Origin: Ophiodon elongatus
Lineage: Eukaryota > Chordata > Actinopteri > Perciformes > Hexagrammidae
Length of the DNA: 64,000 nucleotides
Assembly: GCA_016806645.1 (NCBI GenBank)
Contig: JACSYO010000170.1
Span: forward strand, 10,001 to 74,000
Direction of reading: 5' to 3'
Shown: in pieces, positions 24,141 through 35,460 of the stretch
Layout of the letters: each line of letters begins with the position of its first letter
Numbering within the stretch: position 1 is the stretch's first letter
Made by a program: the position numbers and the translations under genes
The notes under the pieces: generated by a model
The model's input: the letters and a program-made list of their open reading frames with translations, nothing else
Told to the model about the DNA's origin: nothing
Databases searched by the model: none

Positions 24141-25510
24141 CTACTTGAACTTGATTCATGACTTCATTACATAACTAGAACCTTTCATCTGAAGCAAATT
24201 GCACATTACATTCCAATAAGCATGTAAACACGTCACAGAGAATTACAACCTTCCTACAAGTGCAGACACAGGCTCACTGGACGCCCTCGAGGCCGCCTGT
24301 TGAAGGTAAACACAGGAACACGGACTCTTCTGAACCTTCTCAGGAGTTTTGCACGAGACGGATTCTTTACGGTTCCATAACGCTACAAAGTCACACTACT
24401 TCCTCCTCTCCCTCCCGACATGGACGCCTGGAGCCGTTGGGCTCTGACACTTGATTTTAAACACATTTGGGCATTTGCTGACGCGACCGATGCTGCTGTT
24501 TCACTCGGGAGCTCAGGCTTGTAAAAAGAGGAATACGAGTCTGGCACTGTTCACCCAATATGGACGTAAACACCCTGCATGCCGAAGGTCAGCATTTAAA
24601 ACTCAGTCACTGTTTCATTATACGAGAACAGAAAATGTGAACGGGTTCTTATTCAGGTCTGTGACTCACAGGAAAAGAAACAGAAAGTTTAAGATGCAGG
24701 CAAACGAGCTGAGAACACGTACCACCTACGGTATACTGTACTGGATTCATGCTTCGTTATGAAAAGCATATGACTGGAAAATGTTGTACTGCAGCTGTAA
24801 AAAATCTGTTCTCCAAACTTCTGACAGCAGATCTGGTTCCTGTTCTTTCTTCTGGCCAAAACACGGAGCGAGATCTGTGATTGTTTGTGATTCTCGGCTG
24901 TGGTCAGTTAATAATCCATCTGCAGTTATGACAATGTTTCAGTCAGCTGTCGGATGCAGAAGGAAAGTCTCTCGCTCAAAGTTAAACTTGGAGGCTCACG
25001 CATTCGCCAAAAAGTGCAAATTCAATCACGCGAGAATAAATCACATTCATGCATTGAATCATAATAATATGTAAGTTTTTTTTATCATTTAACTCAAGGG
25101 TGGTTTGTTTAATAACTACACGCACCGCCTCAAAGGTGAACGAATACATTATGCTTGTTAGATTGTATCTCATATTTATGGTCACGCACATGTGTTTGTT
25201 ATTCCAACAACGGTAACGTTTCAGCACCACATTAAATATTCACGGCCGGCAGCTGGTCAGCGTGTCTCCGTGTGTGGCCAGAAAACACAGACGTTCAATT
25301 ACAAGTTTCACGATGGATTGAAATGTAGAGTTAGATTTTGTTTTATGGCTGGCAAACTAAAACTTTTAAACTATTACGAAGCAATTATTTAGGTCTGAAA
25401 ATGAAATGAATACATTGAGTGACGTTCACCTGTGTGTTCACACACTAACTGGGGGCTTCATATGTTCAGGTTCGGGTTCAGGTTATTTTTATTTGTACCC
25501 GTAGGTAGAC
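24141..25510. other. Unassigned intergenic sequence
   Basis: Unique-looking mixed DNA with only short frames. Nothing recognised. Confidence 0.4.
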
Positions 25511-25517
25511 TTGTTTT

Positions 25518-25738
25518 ACAAAAGAATAAAAAGAATAAAAAAACAAATAAATAAAATAAAATAAATAAAATAAATTAAATTAATTAAATAAATAAATAAA
25601 ATAAATAAAATAAATAAAATAAATAAAATAAATAAAATAAATAAAATAAAATAAATAAAATAAATAAAATAAATAAAATAAATAAAATAAATAAATAAAG
25701 AAATTAAAGAAATTAAAGAAATTAAAGAAAATAGATAA
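25518..25738. repeat. (AAATA/AAAT)n block
   Basis: About 220 bp of AATAA/ATAAAATAA units; the minus-strand frame of Phe-Ile-Leu-Tyr is an artefact. Confidence 0.95.
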
Positions 25739-25739
25739 A

Positions 25740-26965
25740 AGTACATAAAACTACAAATCAGTGCCTGAGTGATGGCCGCTGGAACAAAGCTGTTTTTATT
25801 CCGCTTTGTTCTGCACCGTGGGAATAAATACCTCCGTCCAGAAGGAAGAAGATGAACTTCCCTGTGCAGAGGTTGGGAGTCGTCCTTTAAAATGGAGCCG
25901 GTTCACCTCATGTAGCTTATGTGGAAGGACACTGACCTAGTTGACGTCGAGCAGCCCGACTAACGTTCTGATTTAGAGATTCTTGTGAGGGAAGCTTGCA
26001 CATGTTCTCCAGATAAAGATAAGTATTTCCTCCGGTATCAGTCATTCTCTATCAATTATTTATAATCGCATCAACTTGCGGGGATGGCTAGCGTGGAAGT
26101 CTGCAGCATTCTTATGAGATATCTTTGGGCCGTTAGTGGTTTTTTTGTGCTATGAAATCATCTGTTTTTCATTTCTGACTCAGCAATATTGCAACCACAT
26201 AAATTAAGCCTCGTGATTTGCCTCCAACTGTTCGCTTCCCCACGGGGCGCCCCGGGCACGGCGCTGTAAAGTGGCACCATTGTTTCCAGCTTGTTGCCGT
26301 TACTAACGAAACCAACCCGTTTTTTTTTCAATGCAGGGGACACGAAGATATAGCAAACGTCTCGGGATCTTCAAAAAAAAAAAAAAAAAAAAAAAAAAAA
26401 GCAAAGAAGCTGTTTGTTAGAAACAGGGAGGAACATCTGCAGCTAGATTCTCCTGGGATTGATTGGAAACCCCGTCCCGACTGGGATTCTGAACACCACA
26501 TGTGTGTTGTAGCAAAAAGTTTAATTTACTTGTGTCTGTCAGACACTTATCACTTGTTCTGAGTTGTGCTTCTGGTCACCTGTCAAATTTAAGTCCAATA
26601 GTCAATGAGGATGCTCGTGGTTGCTCATATAGTGTATATAGTTTCAGTGGATATAATAATACTTTATGTGAAACAGTCGATCTCCATTTGCTGATTGTAA
26701 TTATTTAGTTTAGGAGTTGTTTGTTTCTAATAGTTTCTAATCATATATATTCTAAATAACACTGTTCAGCCAATAATTAATGAGAATTTCATACATTTTC
26801 AGTCCTTTCTTGCTTTATTGAAGAAGATTTTTTTCCCCTCCTCATAACTCTTCATCTCACCGACAAACACTGAAAGAAAGCAGGAAGTGATGTTCTTTTA
26901 AACTTCTCTCAGAGAGGAACAAGTTAACTCGATTTGCAAGCCGGATTGAATCCAGACGCTCCAGA
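25740..26965. other. Unassigned sequence with a poly-A run
   Basis: Contains a 28-nt A run at 26373-26400. No gene recognised. Confidence 0.4.
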
Positions 26966-26969
26966 CTCT

Positions 26970-28024
26970 CGTTCAGCAACGCTCTCTTTGGTGTGACTCC
27001 CGTTCAGAGCAACTTATGTTTAGCACAACTCTCAGTCAGAGCAACTTCAGCGTGACTTGTTCAGGGTTGACTTGACACTTTTTTCATTACGACTCTCTTT
27101 GGTGTGACTCTCCTTCAGGGCAACTTATGTTTAGCTTAACTTCTTCCAGAGCAACTTCAGCGTGACTCCCGTTTAGTGCAACTTTGGCGTGACTTGTTTA
27201 GCCTGAATTGTTCAGCGCAACTCTCGTTCAGAGCAACTTCAGCGTGAGTCCCTTTTAGTGCAACTTTGGCGTGACTTGTTCAGGGTTAATTGTTCAGTGC
27301 AACTCTCATTCAGAGCAACTTCAGCGTGACTTGTTCAGCGTTGACTTGACACTTTTTTCGTCACGACTCTCTTTGGTGTGACTCTCCTTCAGGGCAACTT
27401 ATGTTTAGCTTAACTTCTTTCAGAGGAACTTCAGCGTGACTCCCTCTTAGTGCAACTTTGGCGTGACTTGTTCAGTGTTAATTGTTCAGCGCAACTCTCG
27501 TTCAGAGCAACTTTAGCGTGACTTGTTTCGGCACGACTCTCTTCAGCGCAACTTATGTTTAGCGTGACCTCTTTCAGAGCAACTTCAGCGTGACTCCCTC
27601 TTAGTGCAACTTTGGCGTGACTTGTTCAGCGTGAATTGTTCAGCGCAACTCTCATTCAGAGCAACTTATGTTTAGCGCAACTCTCGTTCAGAGCAACTTC
27701 AGCGTGAATTGTTCAGGGTTAATTGTTCAGCGCAACTCTCGTTCAGAGCAACTTTAACGTGACTTGTTTAGGGTTAATTGTTTAGCGCAACTCTCGTTCA
27801 GAGCAACTTCAGCGTGAATTGTTCAGGGTTAATTGTTCAGCGCAACTCTCGTTCAGAGCAACTTTAACGTGACTTGTTTAGGGTTAATTGTTCAGCGCAA
27901 CTCTCGTTCAGAGCAACTTTAACGTGACTTGTTTAGGGTTAATTGTTCAGCGCAACTCTCGTTCAGTGCAACTTGTGTTTAGCGTGCCTCCCGTTTAATG
28001 CAACTTCAGCGTGAATTGTTCAGC
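26970..28024. repeat. GCAACTT/GTGACTT minisatellite with 55-bp higher-order unit
   Basis: Over 1 kb built from 16-18-bp submotifs such as GTTCAGAGCAACTTCAGCGT, GACTTGTTCAG and CGCAACTCTC. Near the 3' end a 55-bp unit is regular, with CGCAACTCTC at 27731, 27786, 27841, 27896 and 27951. The 5' part is degenerate with longer composite units. Confidence 0.95.
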
Positions 28025-30285
28025 TTGCACCCTGATTGGGTCAACGAGTCGTAAATGCTCAACAAACCAAAGAAAGTTCAGGGTTCAAAGTTCACTATAC
28101 GTAGGGCCCTCAGAGAAAGTCCAGTTGCCTGCCAATATCACTGAGTATTTCGTGACAACGTTAGTCATTATTAAACTCTTTTCACTGACAAAGCTGAGGA
28201 ATCAATCATTGCGCAACACCTCAGCTGACGTCACTCTCCCCCAGACAGCAGAGGTAATCCAGACGGAGGCAGACAGGCCATGACTGCAACTCGTCTTACC
28301 TGCTTCCCCTCAGGTTGTTGCTGGCTGCGTATCACAGAGGCAACACGGGATTTTTAAAAAAAAGGATTTCTCAGATGCTGCCCAGGTTACGTCGAACGAT
28401 GACCATCCGGCGGAAAAGAACAGAGCGATGGGAGCTCTCTGTAGTTAGGCTCAGATTTATTGGGAACGGGCTTTGAAGAAGACACATATCCGAGATGTCA
28501 GCCTGTTCATCTGCTCAATAAATCTCCAGAGCAGACTGCAGCCCTCTCATCCTCGCCCGTTCTCTGGTTAGTCATCCTTTGATGTTCCCCGGGTGAAAAG
28601 CAAAGGAGAAGTCTGTAAAAATACTGTTCACGAAACACCTTCTAAAACGTGATTATTGTCTTTGTTTACATGTTTACTTCCTACGTGTGACCCGTCGACA
28701 TGTTCTTCTTTTGTTTGTTTTTTTTTTAAAACTCTGAAATGTTCTTTCTAAAAATCTTCTGGTGGAAATGGAACTTAGCTCACAATAAAGTGCTTATTTT
28801 TCTCCAGTATGTTAAAACTTAACAATCAGCATCAGCCAAAAATAAAACGTAGACTTTGTTCAGCTCTTCAAACCACGGATGTGTTGAATCCCGATGTTTC
28901 TGAGGAAAAAATATGTTTCTTATCAACACTTCTACGCGTAAACGTAGAAATAAAATAGAAGGTAGATTCCCATTCAAATCAAAGTAGCAGGATGGTCAAA
29001 TGGCGGCCGCCATTTTTTTAAGTGTTGCGTTGCCATTGATACCGCTGTCGTGCGCTAACTTCAGACGAACAGTAAAAGATCATGTTTTGGGTTAAAAGTC
29101 CTGCGTTGAACCTAACACTAACGTTACACTAACTTTAATTAAATGCATTTGTGATATTCAAATACAAACGTAATTCAGGGGAAAAGAACGTTCCAAGAAA
29201 AGGACTTGACGATACAGTTGTGTTGTGTGGGAACGTAGTTATTAAGAGATGTCTCGGGTAATAAAGCCTTTTCGTCTGTGCACACTGACCTGATCTGACT
29301 TTGAGACGTTGACGGGACGTCATCTCAGTATTCTGTCTCTTGTTCGTCTTCTTCGGTGCGATTTACCTTCTGCAGGTCAGGTTTATACAAGTAGAGATGA
29401 TGATGCACCGACGACGATTACCTGACGTGGAGCTCCAGCTCGAGTGACATCAGTGCCACCGGGGGAGGGGGGGTTGGAGGTCTGACTCAAATTGACTCAG
29501 ACCTCCAGACGGAGCTCCACACGCCTGCAGTTGTCTGAAGGGCAGACTCCCAGGAATGCGAGTGAGATCATCCCGCTCTGCAGCGGAGGAATCGTACTCG
29601 AGCTCGGTGACTCACTCCGCGTGGCGGCTGGGGAAATGAAAGACCCGGAGAAGTGGGGCAGAGAGGATACGAGGATATCCACTGACGGACGGGAGAGGTC
29701 TCTTCTGCCAGGCGGGCGTCCACGTTAGCGTCTTCTTTATTGGACTTGAGGCTCAGCTTTTTACAGCTTTTGGCTTAAGCCCCCCCGATCAGTGAGTTAT
29801 TGACTGGCCTTAGTTTTAAGTGCATGTCCAGATTCATTTACAAGCCCCAAAGGCCAGCATGTTTATGTTTTCATTTGTTTTTGGTCACGCCAGCATTAGC
29901 GTACAGATGTAGAGTGCTGCAGGGATGAGGGGGGTTTTTACGCCAATACCAGAGGTTAGCATCACGCTGGTTCATCGTACGAAAAGCCAACGGGATTCCT
30001 TCATTGGATTTTGGATTATTGCAGAAAATAAGCTCTCTGACAAACAAACGCTTACGATACTTAAATGTTTTGTTCAGTAAGATAATCTTCAAAAATGAAA
30101 ACCACTTAAAAAAAAAACAAGCTAACGTTGGGCTGTAAACGGACTACACCACGATCGCATGAGCGCGACTATAAACGAGGCTTATTGAGCTACTTGTGAT
30201 CAAACGCCTTTTTAAAGCGTGGATAATTTTAATTTTCAACGTCAAGAAAGTCACAGTTCGTTGTAAAACTAAACACTTCAATATT
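28025..30285. other. Unassigned intergenic sequence
   Basis: A G-rich patch at 29460-29475. Open frames at 28011-28283 and 29492-29728 lack splice or family support. No gene called. Confidence 0.4.
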
Positions 30286-30289
30286 TTTA

Positions 30290-31040
30290 CGACTAAATGC
30301 AACTTCATTGATCTTTAAAACTGACAAAACATCATAATATTGTTGTAATTCAACCCAATTAAAAATATTTCTAACTCGTCAACATGCTCAGGAAAAATGG
30401 CGATAAATTGGATTTAATGTTTTCAGTCTTTTACTTCAACAGTTTTTTACGCCAAAATGCAGCTTTATTGACCTGAAACATTAAATAAAACTGACAAAAC
30501 ATCACATGTGAAACTCATAGTTCAATTCAAATGGGATCAAAAGAAAATATCTCTCTTGCCATTGAGATTTATTTCACAGCAACAAGGCAGGACATCAACA
30601 TGGAGTCCAAGAAAAGTGTCTGGAGTGAATATTAAGGAAAAAAAGGAAGAATTTCAGTCCAACTGGCAACACAAGCCTACAGTGAAATATTGTTCAAATA
30701 CAATTAAAAAGATTTCTAACTTGTCAACATGCTCAGGAAAAATGGCGATAAATTGTATTTATAGTTTTCAGTCATTTACTTTAACATTTTTACGACAAAA
30801 TGCAACTTTATTGACCTTTAAAACTGACAACGGAGTCAAAAGAATTGATATTTTTAAATAAATTGGACGTAGAAGGATCTCATGTTACCTGTGTTTTCTC
30901 CGACGGTGCAGCACAATTAAATGACACAAGAGAAGGAAAAAGTACTAGGAAACACAGACGTTGATGTTGTAATAAATGCTGAATCTAGTTTCCCCCATTT
31001 ACAAGCAAAACCTGTTGTTGGTGTGAGAAAATCCTGGTAC

Positions 31041-31080
<40 letters not shown>

Positions 31081-32580
31081 CACTGTAGCTTCACACACAC
31101 TGTAGCTTCACACACACACACACTGAGACGTCAATTACGCAACCTTTTGGTGTGTAGTTTTTCTAACTACGTGTTTTCACAGTTTTTTTTACGACAAAAA
31201 AAAAGTCCAATTGGCAACACAAGCCTGCAGTGAAATATTGTTGTAATAATCCAAATCCAACTAAAAAGATTTCTAACTTGTCAACATGCTCAGGAAAAAT
31301 GGCGATAAATTATATTTAATGTTTTCACAACTTTATTGACCTTTAAAACTGACAAAACATCATAACGTTGTCGTAATTCAATCCAATTAAAAAGATTTCT
31401 AACTTGACAACGTGTTCAGGATAAATGGTGATAAATTGGATGTAGAGAGATATCACGTTACCTGTATTTCACTGGTGGTGCAGCACAATTAAAGGACACA
31501 GGAGAAGGAAAATAACCAGGAAACAAAGAAATACAGTCTTATACTTTAACAGTTTTACGACTGGAATGTCTGGAGCGAATGTTAAAGAAAAGAAAAGGAA
31601 GAATTTCAGTCCAATAGGCAACGCAAGCACACTGAAATATTGTTCGAATACAATTAAAAATATTTCTAACTCGTCAACATGCTCAGGAAAAATGGCGATA
31701 AATTGGATTTATTGTTTTCAGTCGTTTACTTCGACGGTTTTACGACAAAATTCAACTTTATTGACCTTTAAAACTGACAAAACATCACATGTGTAACTCA
31801 TGGTTCAATTCAAATGGGGTCAAAAGTAAATATGTCTCTCGCCATTGATAGTTAAATAAATTGGATGTAGAAAGATATCATGTTGCCTGTATTTTCACTG
31901 ATGGTGCAGCGAAATGAAATGACACAAGAGAAGGAAAATAACTAGGAAACACACAAATATATATCTATATATATCTCAATATAATATATATCTTATACTT
32001 TAACAGTTTTATGACGAAATGCAACTTTATTGACCTGCAAAATTAAATAAAACTGACAAAACATCACATGTGAAACTCATGGTTCAACTCAAATGGGGTC
32101 TCTTGCCATTGATATTTCTTTCACAACAACAAGGCGGGACATCGACATGGAGTCCAAGAAAAGTGTCTGGAGTGAATATTAAAGAAAAGAAGGAAGAATT
32201 TGCAACACAAGCACATCATATTATTCAAATCCAATTAAAAAGATGTCTAACTTGTCAACATGCTCAGGAGAAAATGGGGATAAATTGTATGTATTGTTTT
32301 TATTGTCTTTTTCTTCAACAGTTTTACGACAAAATGCAAATTTCTTGACCTTTAAAACGGACAAAACATCACAATATTGTTGTAATGCTCAGCAAAAATA
32401 GTGATATAAATTGAATGCAGAAATATCTCATGTTACCTGAATGTTCACTGATGGTGCAGCAACATTAAATGACACAAGAGAAGGAAAATACAGTCTTATA
32501 CTTCAACAGCTTCACGACAAAATGCAACTTTATTGACCTGCAAATTTAAATAAAACTTAAAAAAAAACATCACATGTGTA
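30290..32580. repeat. 2.3-kb array of shuffled repeat modules upstream of pdlim4
   Basis: At least four modules recur in varying order. ACATGCTCAGGAAAAATGGC occurs near 30382, 30727, 31285 and 31677, with variants near 31400 and 32258. TTTATTGACCTTTAAAACTG occurs repeatedly. GGTGCAGCACAATTAAA-type occurs near 30908, 31480, 31905 and 32455. AAGTGTCTGGAGTGAATATT occurs near 30616 and 32160, with a variant near 31568. Spacers differ in length. The array ends about 100 bp before the CpG-rich promoter. Confidence 0.85.
31043..31124. repeat. (CA)n with TGTAGCTTCA interruptions
   Basis: A CA run followed by CACACACTGTAGCTTCACAC repeats, embedded in the module array. Confidence 0.9.
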
Positions 32581-32667
32581 ATAAATTCAGGTTCCAGTTG
32601 CCTCCCTTTTATATGCGACAACCTGCAGCGTTGAACAACAATCTGATTTGTGTGACTCACCCCAGGT

Positions 32668-32687
32668 CCCCCCCCCCCCCCCCCCCC
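32668..32687. repeat. Poly-C run (20 nt) at promoter edge
   Basis: Uninterrupted C run immediately before the CpG-rich block; G-quadruplex or i-motif prone by composition. Confidence 0.9.
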
Positions 32688-32925
32688 GGCTGCGTCCCCT
32701 CCCCTCGACCGGCTGGAGGCGGGCAGCTCACCCCGTCATCCGCGCGTCAAAGGCGGCTTCGTTATTTAAACGTGAATCAAAGGAGAGGGAGGAGAGTCGT
32801 TTCCCGGACGGGACAGTGTTGCCTCGCCACCTTTCTTCTCGCCGTTCTAACCGATAAAGGGACCGCGGATATATATTCACACCCGCAGCTTTCTACCCGG
32901 TTACCCGAACTTCATCTCCAGCAGC

Positions 32926-33018
32926 ATGAGCCGGGCCGTGACGCTGAAGGGACCCTCTCCGTGGGGCTTTCGGCTGGTGGGGGGACGGGACTTCAGCACC
33001 CCGTTAACCGTCTCCAGG
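32926..33018 (+). CDS. pdlim4: pdlim4 exon 1 (start of PDZ domain)
   Basis: First coding exon of a PDZ-LIM protein, an actin-cytoskeleton adaptor family whose PDZ domain binds alpha-actinin and other C-terminal ligands. It encodes 31 residues beginning MSRAVTLKGPSPWGF. The carboxylate-binding loop of the PDZ fold is visible as PWGF (residues 12-15), followed by RLVGGRDF and PLTVSR. The pattern VTLxGPSPWGFRLVGGRDFS is closer to PDLIM4/RIL than to PDLIM3 (RLSGGIDF) or PDLIM1 (RLVGGKDF), from family knowledge. ATG at 32926 is the first in its open frame, has A at -3, and places the PDZ start at residue 3 as usual for the family. The exon ends after AGG in phase 0, with donor GTAGGT at 33019. It sits in a CpG-rich promoter block. 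Confidence 0.9.
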
Positions 33019-33031
33019 GTAGGTGCCCCCT

Positions 33032-33058
33032 CGCGTGCGCGCGCGCGCGCGCGTGTGT
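33032..33058. repeat. Alternating CG/TG tract after exon 1 donor
   Basis: A (CG)n/(TG)n alternating tract beginning 13 bp after the pdlim4 exon 1 splice donor. Confidence 0.9.
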
Positions 33059-33337
33059 CTCCATTCATTGAGACAAAATCCTCCGGGTCGCAGATACTTT
33101 CAATGAATGAATGAAGGGGAACGTTTTAAGAAACGCTTTTTTTTTTTTTTTTTTTAATGCATCTTTAATAATATGTCTATTAATCCGATTAGCGGTGGTT
33201 TACAGAGGCTTGAACTGGAGCTCTGCTCCTCACAGCTGACAGATGGGGCCGTCTAATCCCTGGCAGCTTGCAACCATCAACAATAGGGAAAAAAACAACA
33301 ACAATAAAGTGTTATTTTGGTAATTTGAACAACTATA

Positions 33338-33595
33338 TTAGGGCTGCAACTACCTATTTTTATTGCCCGATTAATCTGTCAATTATGTATCGTTGTTTGG
33401 TCTATAAAATGTCAAAGAAATTGTCTTTTTTTTTTTCGTGCACAACTCCTAGATATTCAGTTTAGTGTAATGAAGGAGTAAATATAACGTTTAATATTCA
33501 TATTTAAGGAGCTTGGATCAGATAATTTTGAAATAAAATGACTCAAAATAGCTGGCAATAAATGTAATAGCTGACAACCAATCGATTAAACATCT
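33338..33595 (+). mobile_element. Degraded hAT-like non-autonomous element
   Basis: Starts GGGCTGCAACTACC and contains CCCGATTAATCTGTCAATTA, TCTATAAAATGTCAAAGAAA, and near the end AATAGCTGACAACCAATCGA. The order matches a common teleost hAT-type non-autonomous repeat (GCTGCAAC ... AATCGATTAATCGTTGCAGC), from memory. Both termini are eroded. Confidence 0.5.
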
Positions 33596-33920
33596 CCAAA
33601 CTATATTAAAATCAAATAAATTAAAAAGCCTACTATTAAAAAAAATGCCATTTTTTTTTTTGTGTGTGAGTCAGTAAGTGACCTCAGGTGTGGGGATCTT
33701 TCTAAACGGATGCTTGGAATTAAATCTCATTGCATGCGTTATTTAACCAGTCATTGTTAATATTGATGGTGGTATAGTCGAGGTGGTATATTGTGCATGA
33801 ACTTTCCTGACCCACAGAATATGGGTCAAGAGTCAGCGTGCTGGCAGTGGATCTGGCAGTAGCCAATAGTTCATTGCGGCCAGAATAAACACAGCCCGGT
33901 TCTGCTGCAGGGCTTGCAGA

Positions 33921-33970
33921 AGGAGGAAGGGTGGTGGGGTGGGTGGAGTGGGTGGGGGGGGGGGGTGGTG
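33921..33970. repeat. G-rich tract
   Basis: Multiple runs of three or more G (GGGTGGTGGGGTGGGTGG and a 13-G run); G-quadruplex prone. Confidence 0.85.
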
Positions 33971-34599
33971 CTGACATTTGTTTTTCATCAGAGCACACTG
34001 GTGCTGCTGAGGGATACCAGGTGTTGTGCTCAGCTGTATCACCAGCCCCAAACCGACCCTTTAACTACAGGGCCCTCGCACTTCAAACTAGAGGTGTAAT
34101 TTTTAGATTTACAGCGAGCGATTAACAACTCAGAGAGGAGCAGACGAACCGCCGAAGGTCACCTGAAGTGCTCTGTGTGTGTGTGTGTGTTTTTTTGTTT
34201 TTTAAACCGACCTGCTGTAATCCCTTTTTTTTAAAAAGAGTTGTGATGCAACGCTGAGGTCGTACTTTGACTCTCTTGAGTGTGTGCGAGAATCAAAAGT
34301 CTCGACGGTTGCGGTTTCAGCATGAAAGAGTCCGCTCGCTTTGCTTGGCGCCTTTCGCTTCTCCAAAGGCAACTGAATTTAGCAATTTGAGAAATGTCTG
34401 TGGTTGGAGCCGCACTCGCTTCATGCTTGATGTTAATGTTTCTCTCTGTGTGTGTTGACTCGAGTCAGCATCATGAAATGCAGTCCACTGGTTTTGTGTA
34501 TTTGAGGTTTTTTTTGTTTTGTTTCGTGTTGTTCGGAATGACTTCTTTTTTTCGTGACGATATTGCGTTTCAAAACAACTGTCAGATTTAGGCAACAAA

Positions 34600-35460
34600 C
34601 CCACTCCTGTAAGGTTTAGGAAAAACATTATGGTTGGTCTTTAAATAACTATGGACGGTTAGGGTTTGGGCAACGAAACCAACGTTAGGTTGAGGGAACA
34701 AAATTAATGTTGGGTTAAGGCAACAAAACTACTCAGTAAAGTTTAGGAAAAACCTCATGGTTGGACTTAAACTAGCTACGTATTGTTAGGTTGAGGCAAC
34801 AAATGAATGTTAGGTTGAGGCAACAAAACGAACATTAGGTTAAGGCAACAAAATGAATGTTAGGTTAAGGCAACAAAACTACTCAGTAAAGTTTAGGAAA
34901 AACCTCATGGTTGGACTTAAACTAACTACGTATTGTTAGGTTGAGGCAACAAATGAATGTTAGGTTGAGGCAACAAAACGAACATTAGGTTAAGGCAACA
35001 AAATGAATGTTAGGTTAAGGCAACAAAACTACTCAGTAAAGTTTAGGAAAAACCTCATGGTTGGACTTAAACTAACTACGTATTGTTAGGTTGAGGCAAC
35101 AAATGAATGTTAGGTTGAGGCAACAAAACGAACATTAGGTTAAGGCAACAAAATGAATGTTAGGTTAAGGCAACAAAACTACTCAGTAAAGTTTAGGAAA
35201 AACCTCATGGTTGGACTTAAACTAACTACGTATTGTTAGGTTGAGGCAACAAAATGAACGTTAGCTTGAGGCAACAAAATGAACGTTAGGTTGAGGCAAC
35301 AAAACTACTCTTTTAAGTTTCAGAAGAATCTCATGGTTGTGCTTAAAATAACTAAGTACCGTTGGGTTGAGGCAACAAAATGAACGTTAGGTTTCAGGAA
35401 AACCTCGTGGTTGAGCTTAAAATAACACGTAGGAGCCCTGTGTTTGTTGGACCCGGCATC
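34600..35460 (-). repeat. 150-bp higher-order satellite (family C, opposite orientation)
   Basis: ACTCAGTAAAGTTTAGGAAA recurs at 34731, 34881, 35031 and 35181, exactly 150 bp apart. Each unit contains about five sub-repeats of GTTAGGTTGAGGCAACAAAA or GTTAAGGCAACAAAA. Neighbouring units are almost identical, so amplification is recent. The flank at 35430-35455 (GTGTTTGTTGGACCC) is the reverse complement of a motif in family C at 53.14 kb. Confidence 0.93.

Larger units (their letters stand above)
32690..33060 (+). promoter_or_regulatory. CpG-rich pdlim4 promoter and 5' end
   Basis: The sequence changes abruptly from AT-rich repeat to GC- and CpG-rich DNA just before exon 1. Two TATA-like stretches are visible, TTATTTAAA at 32762-32770 and ATATATATT at 32869-32877. 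The first would give a 5' UTR of roughly 130 nt and the second one of about 25-30 nt; I cannot choose between them. The block is bounded upstream by a 20-C run and downstream by an alternating CG/TG tract. The promoter call is inferred from position and composition. Confidence 0.6.

Noticed and set aside
26970..28024. CRISPR-like regular array
   Set aside because: There are no unique spacers between identical repeats; the whole unit is tandemly repeated, and the genome is a vertebrate.
28011..28283. 90-codon frame including VQLPANITEY
   Set aside because: It briefly resembles a PKD-domain edge, but it starts inside a minisatellite and has no usable donor site after the segment.
1..32600. P4HA2 exons expected from mammalian synteny
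   Set aside because: No minus-strand segment resembles prolyl 4-hydroxylase alpha; the gene, if syntenic, lies outside the window.
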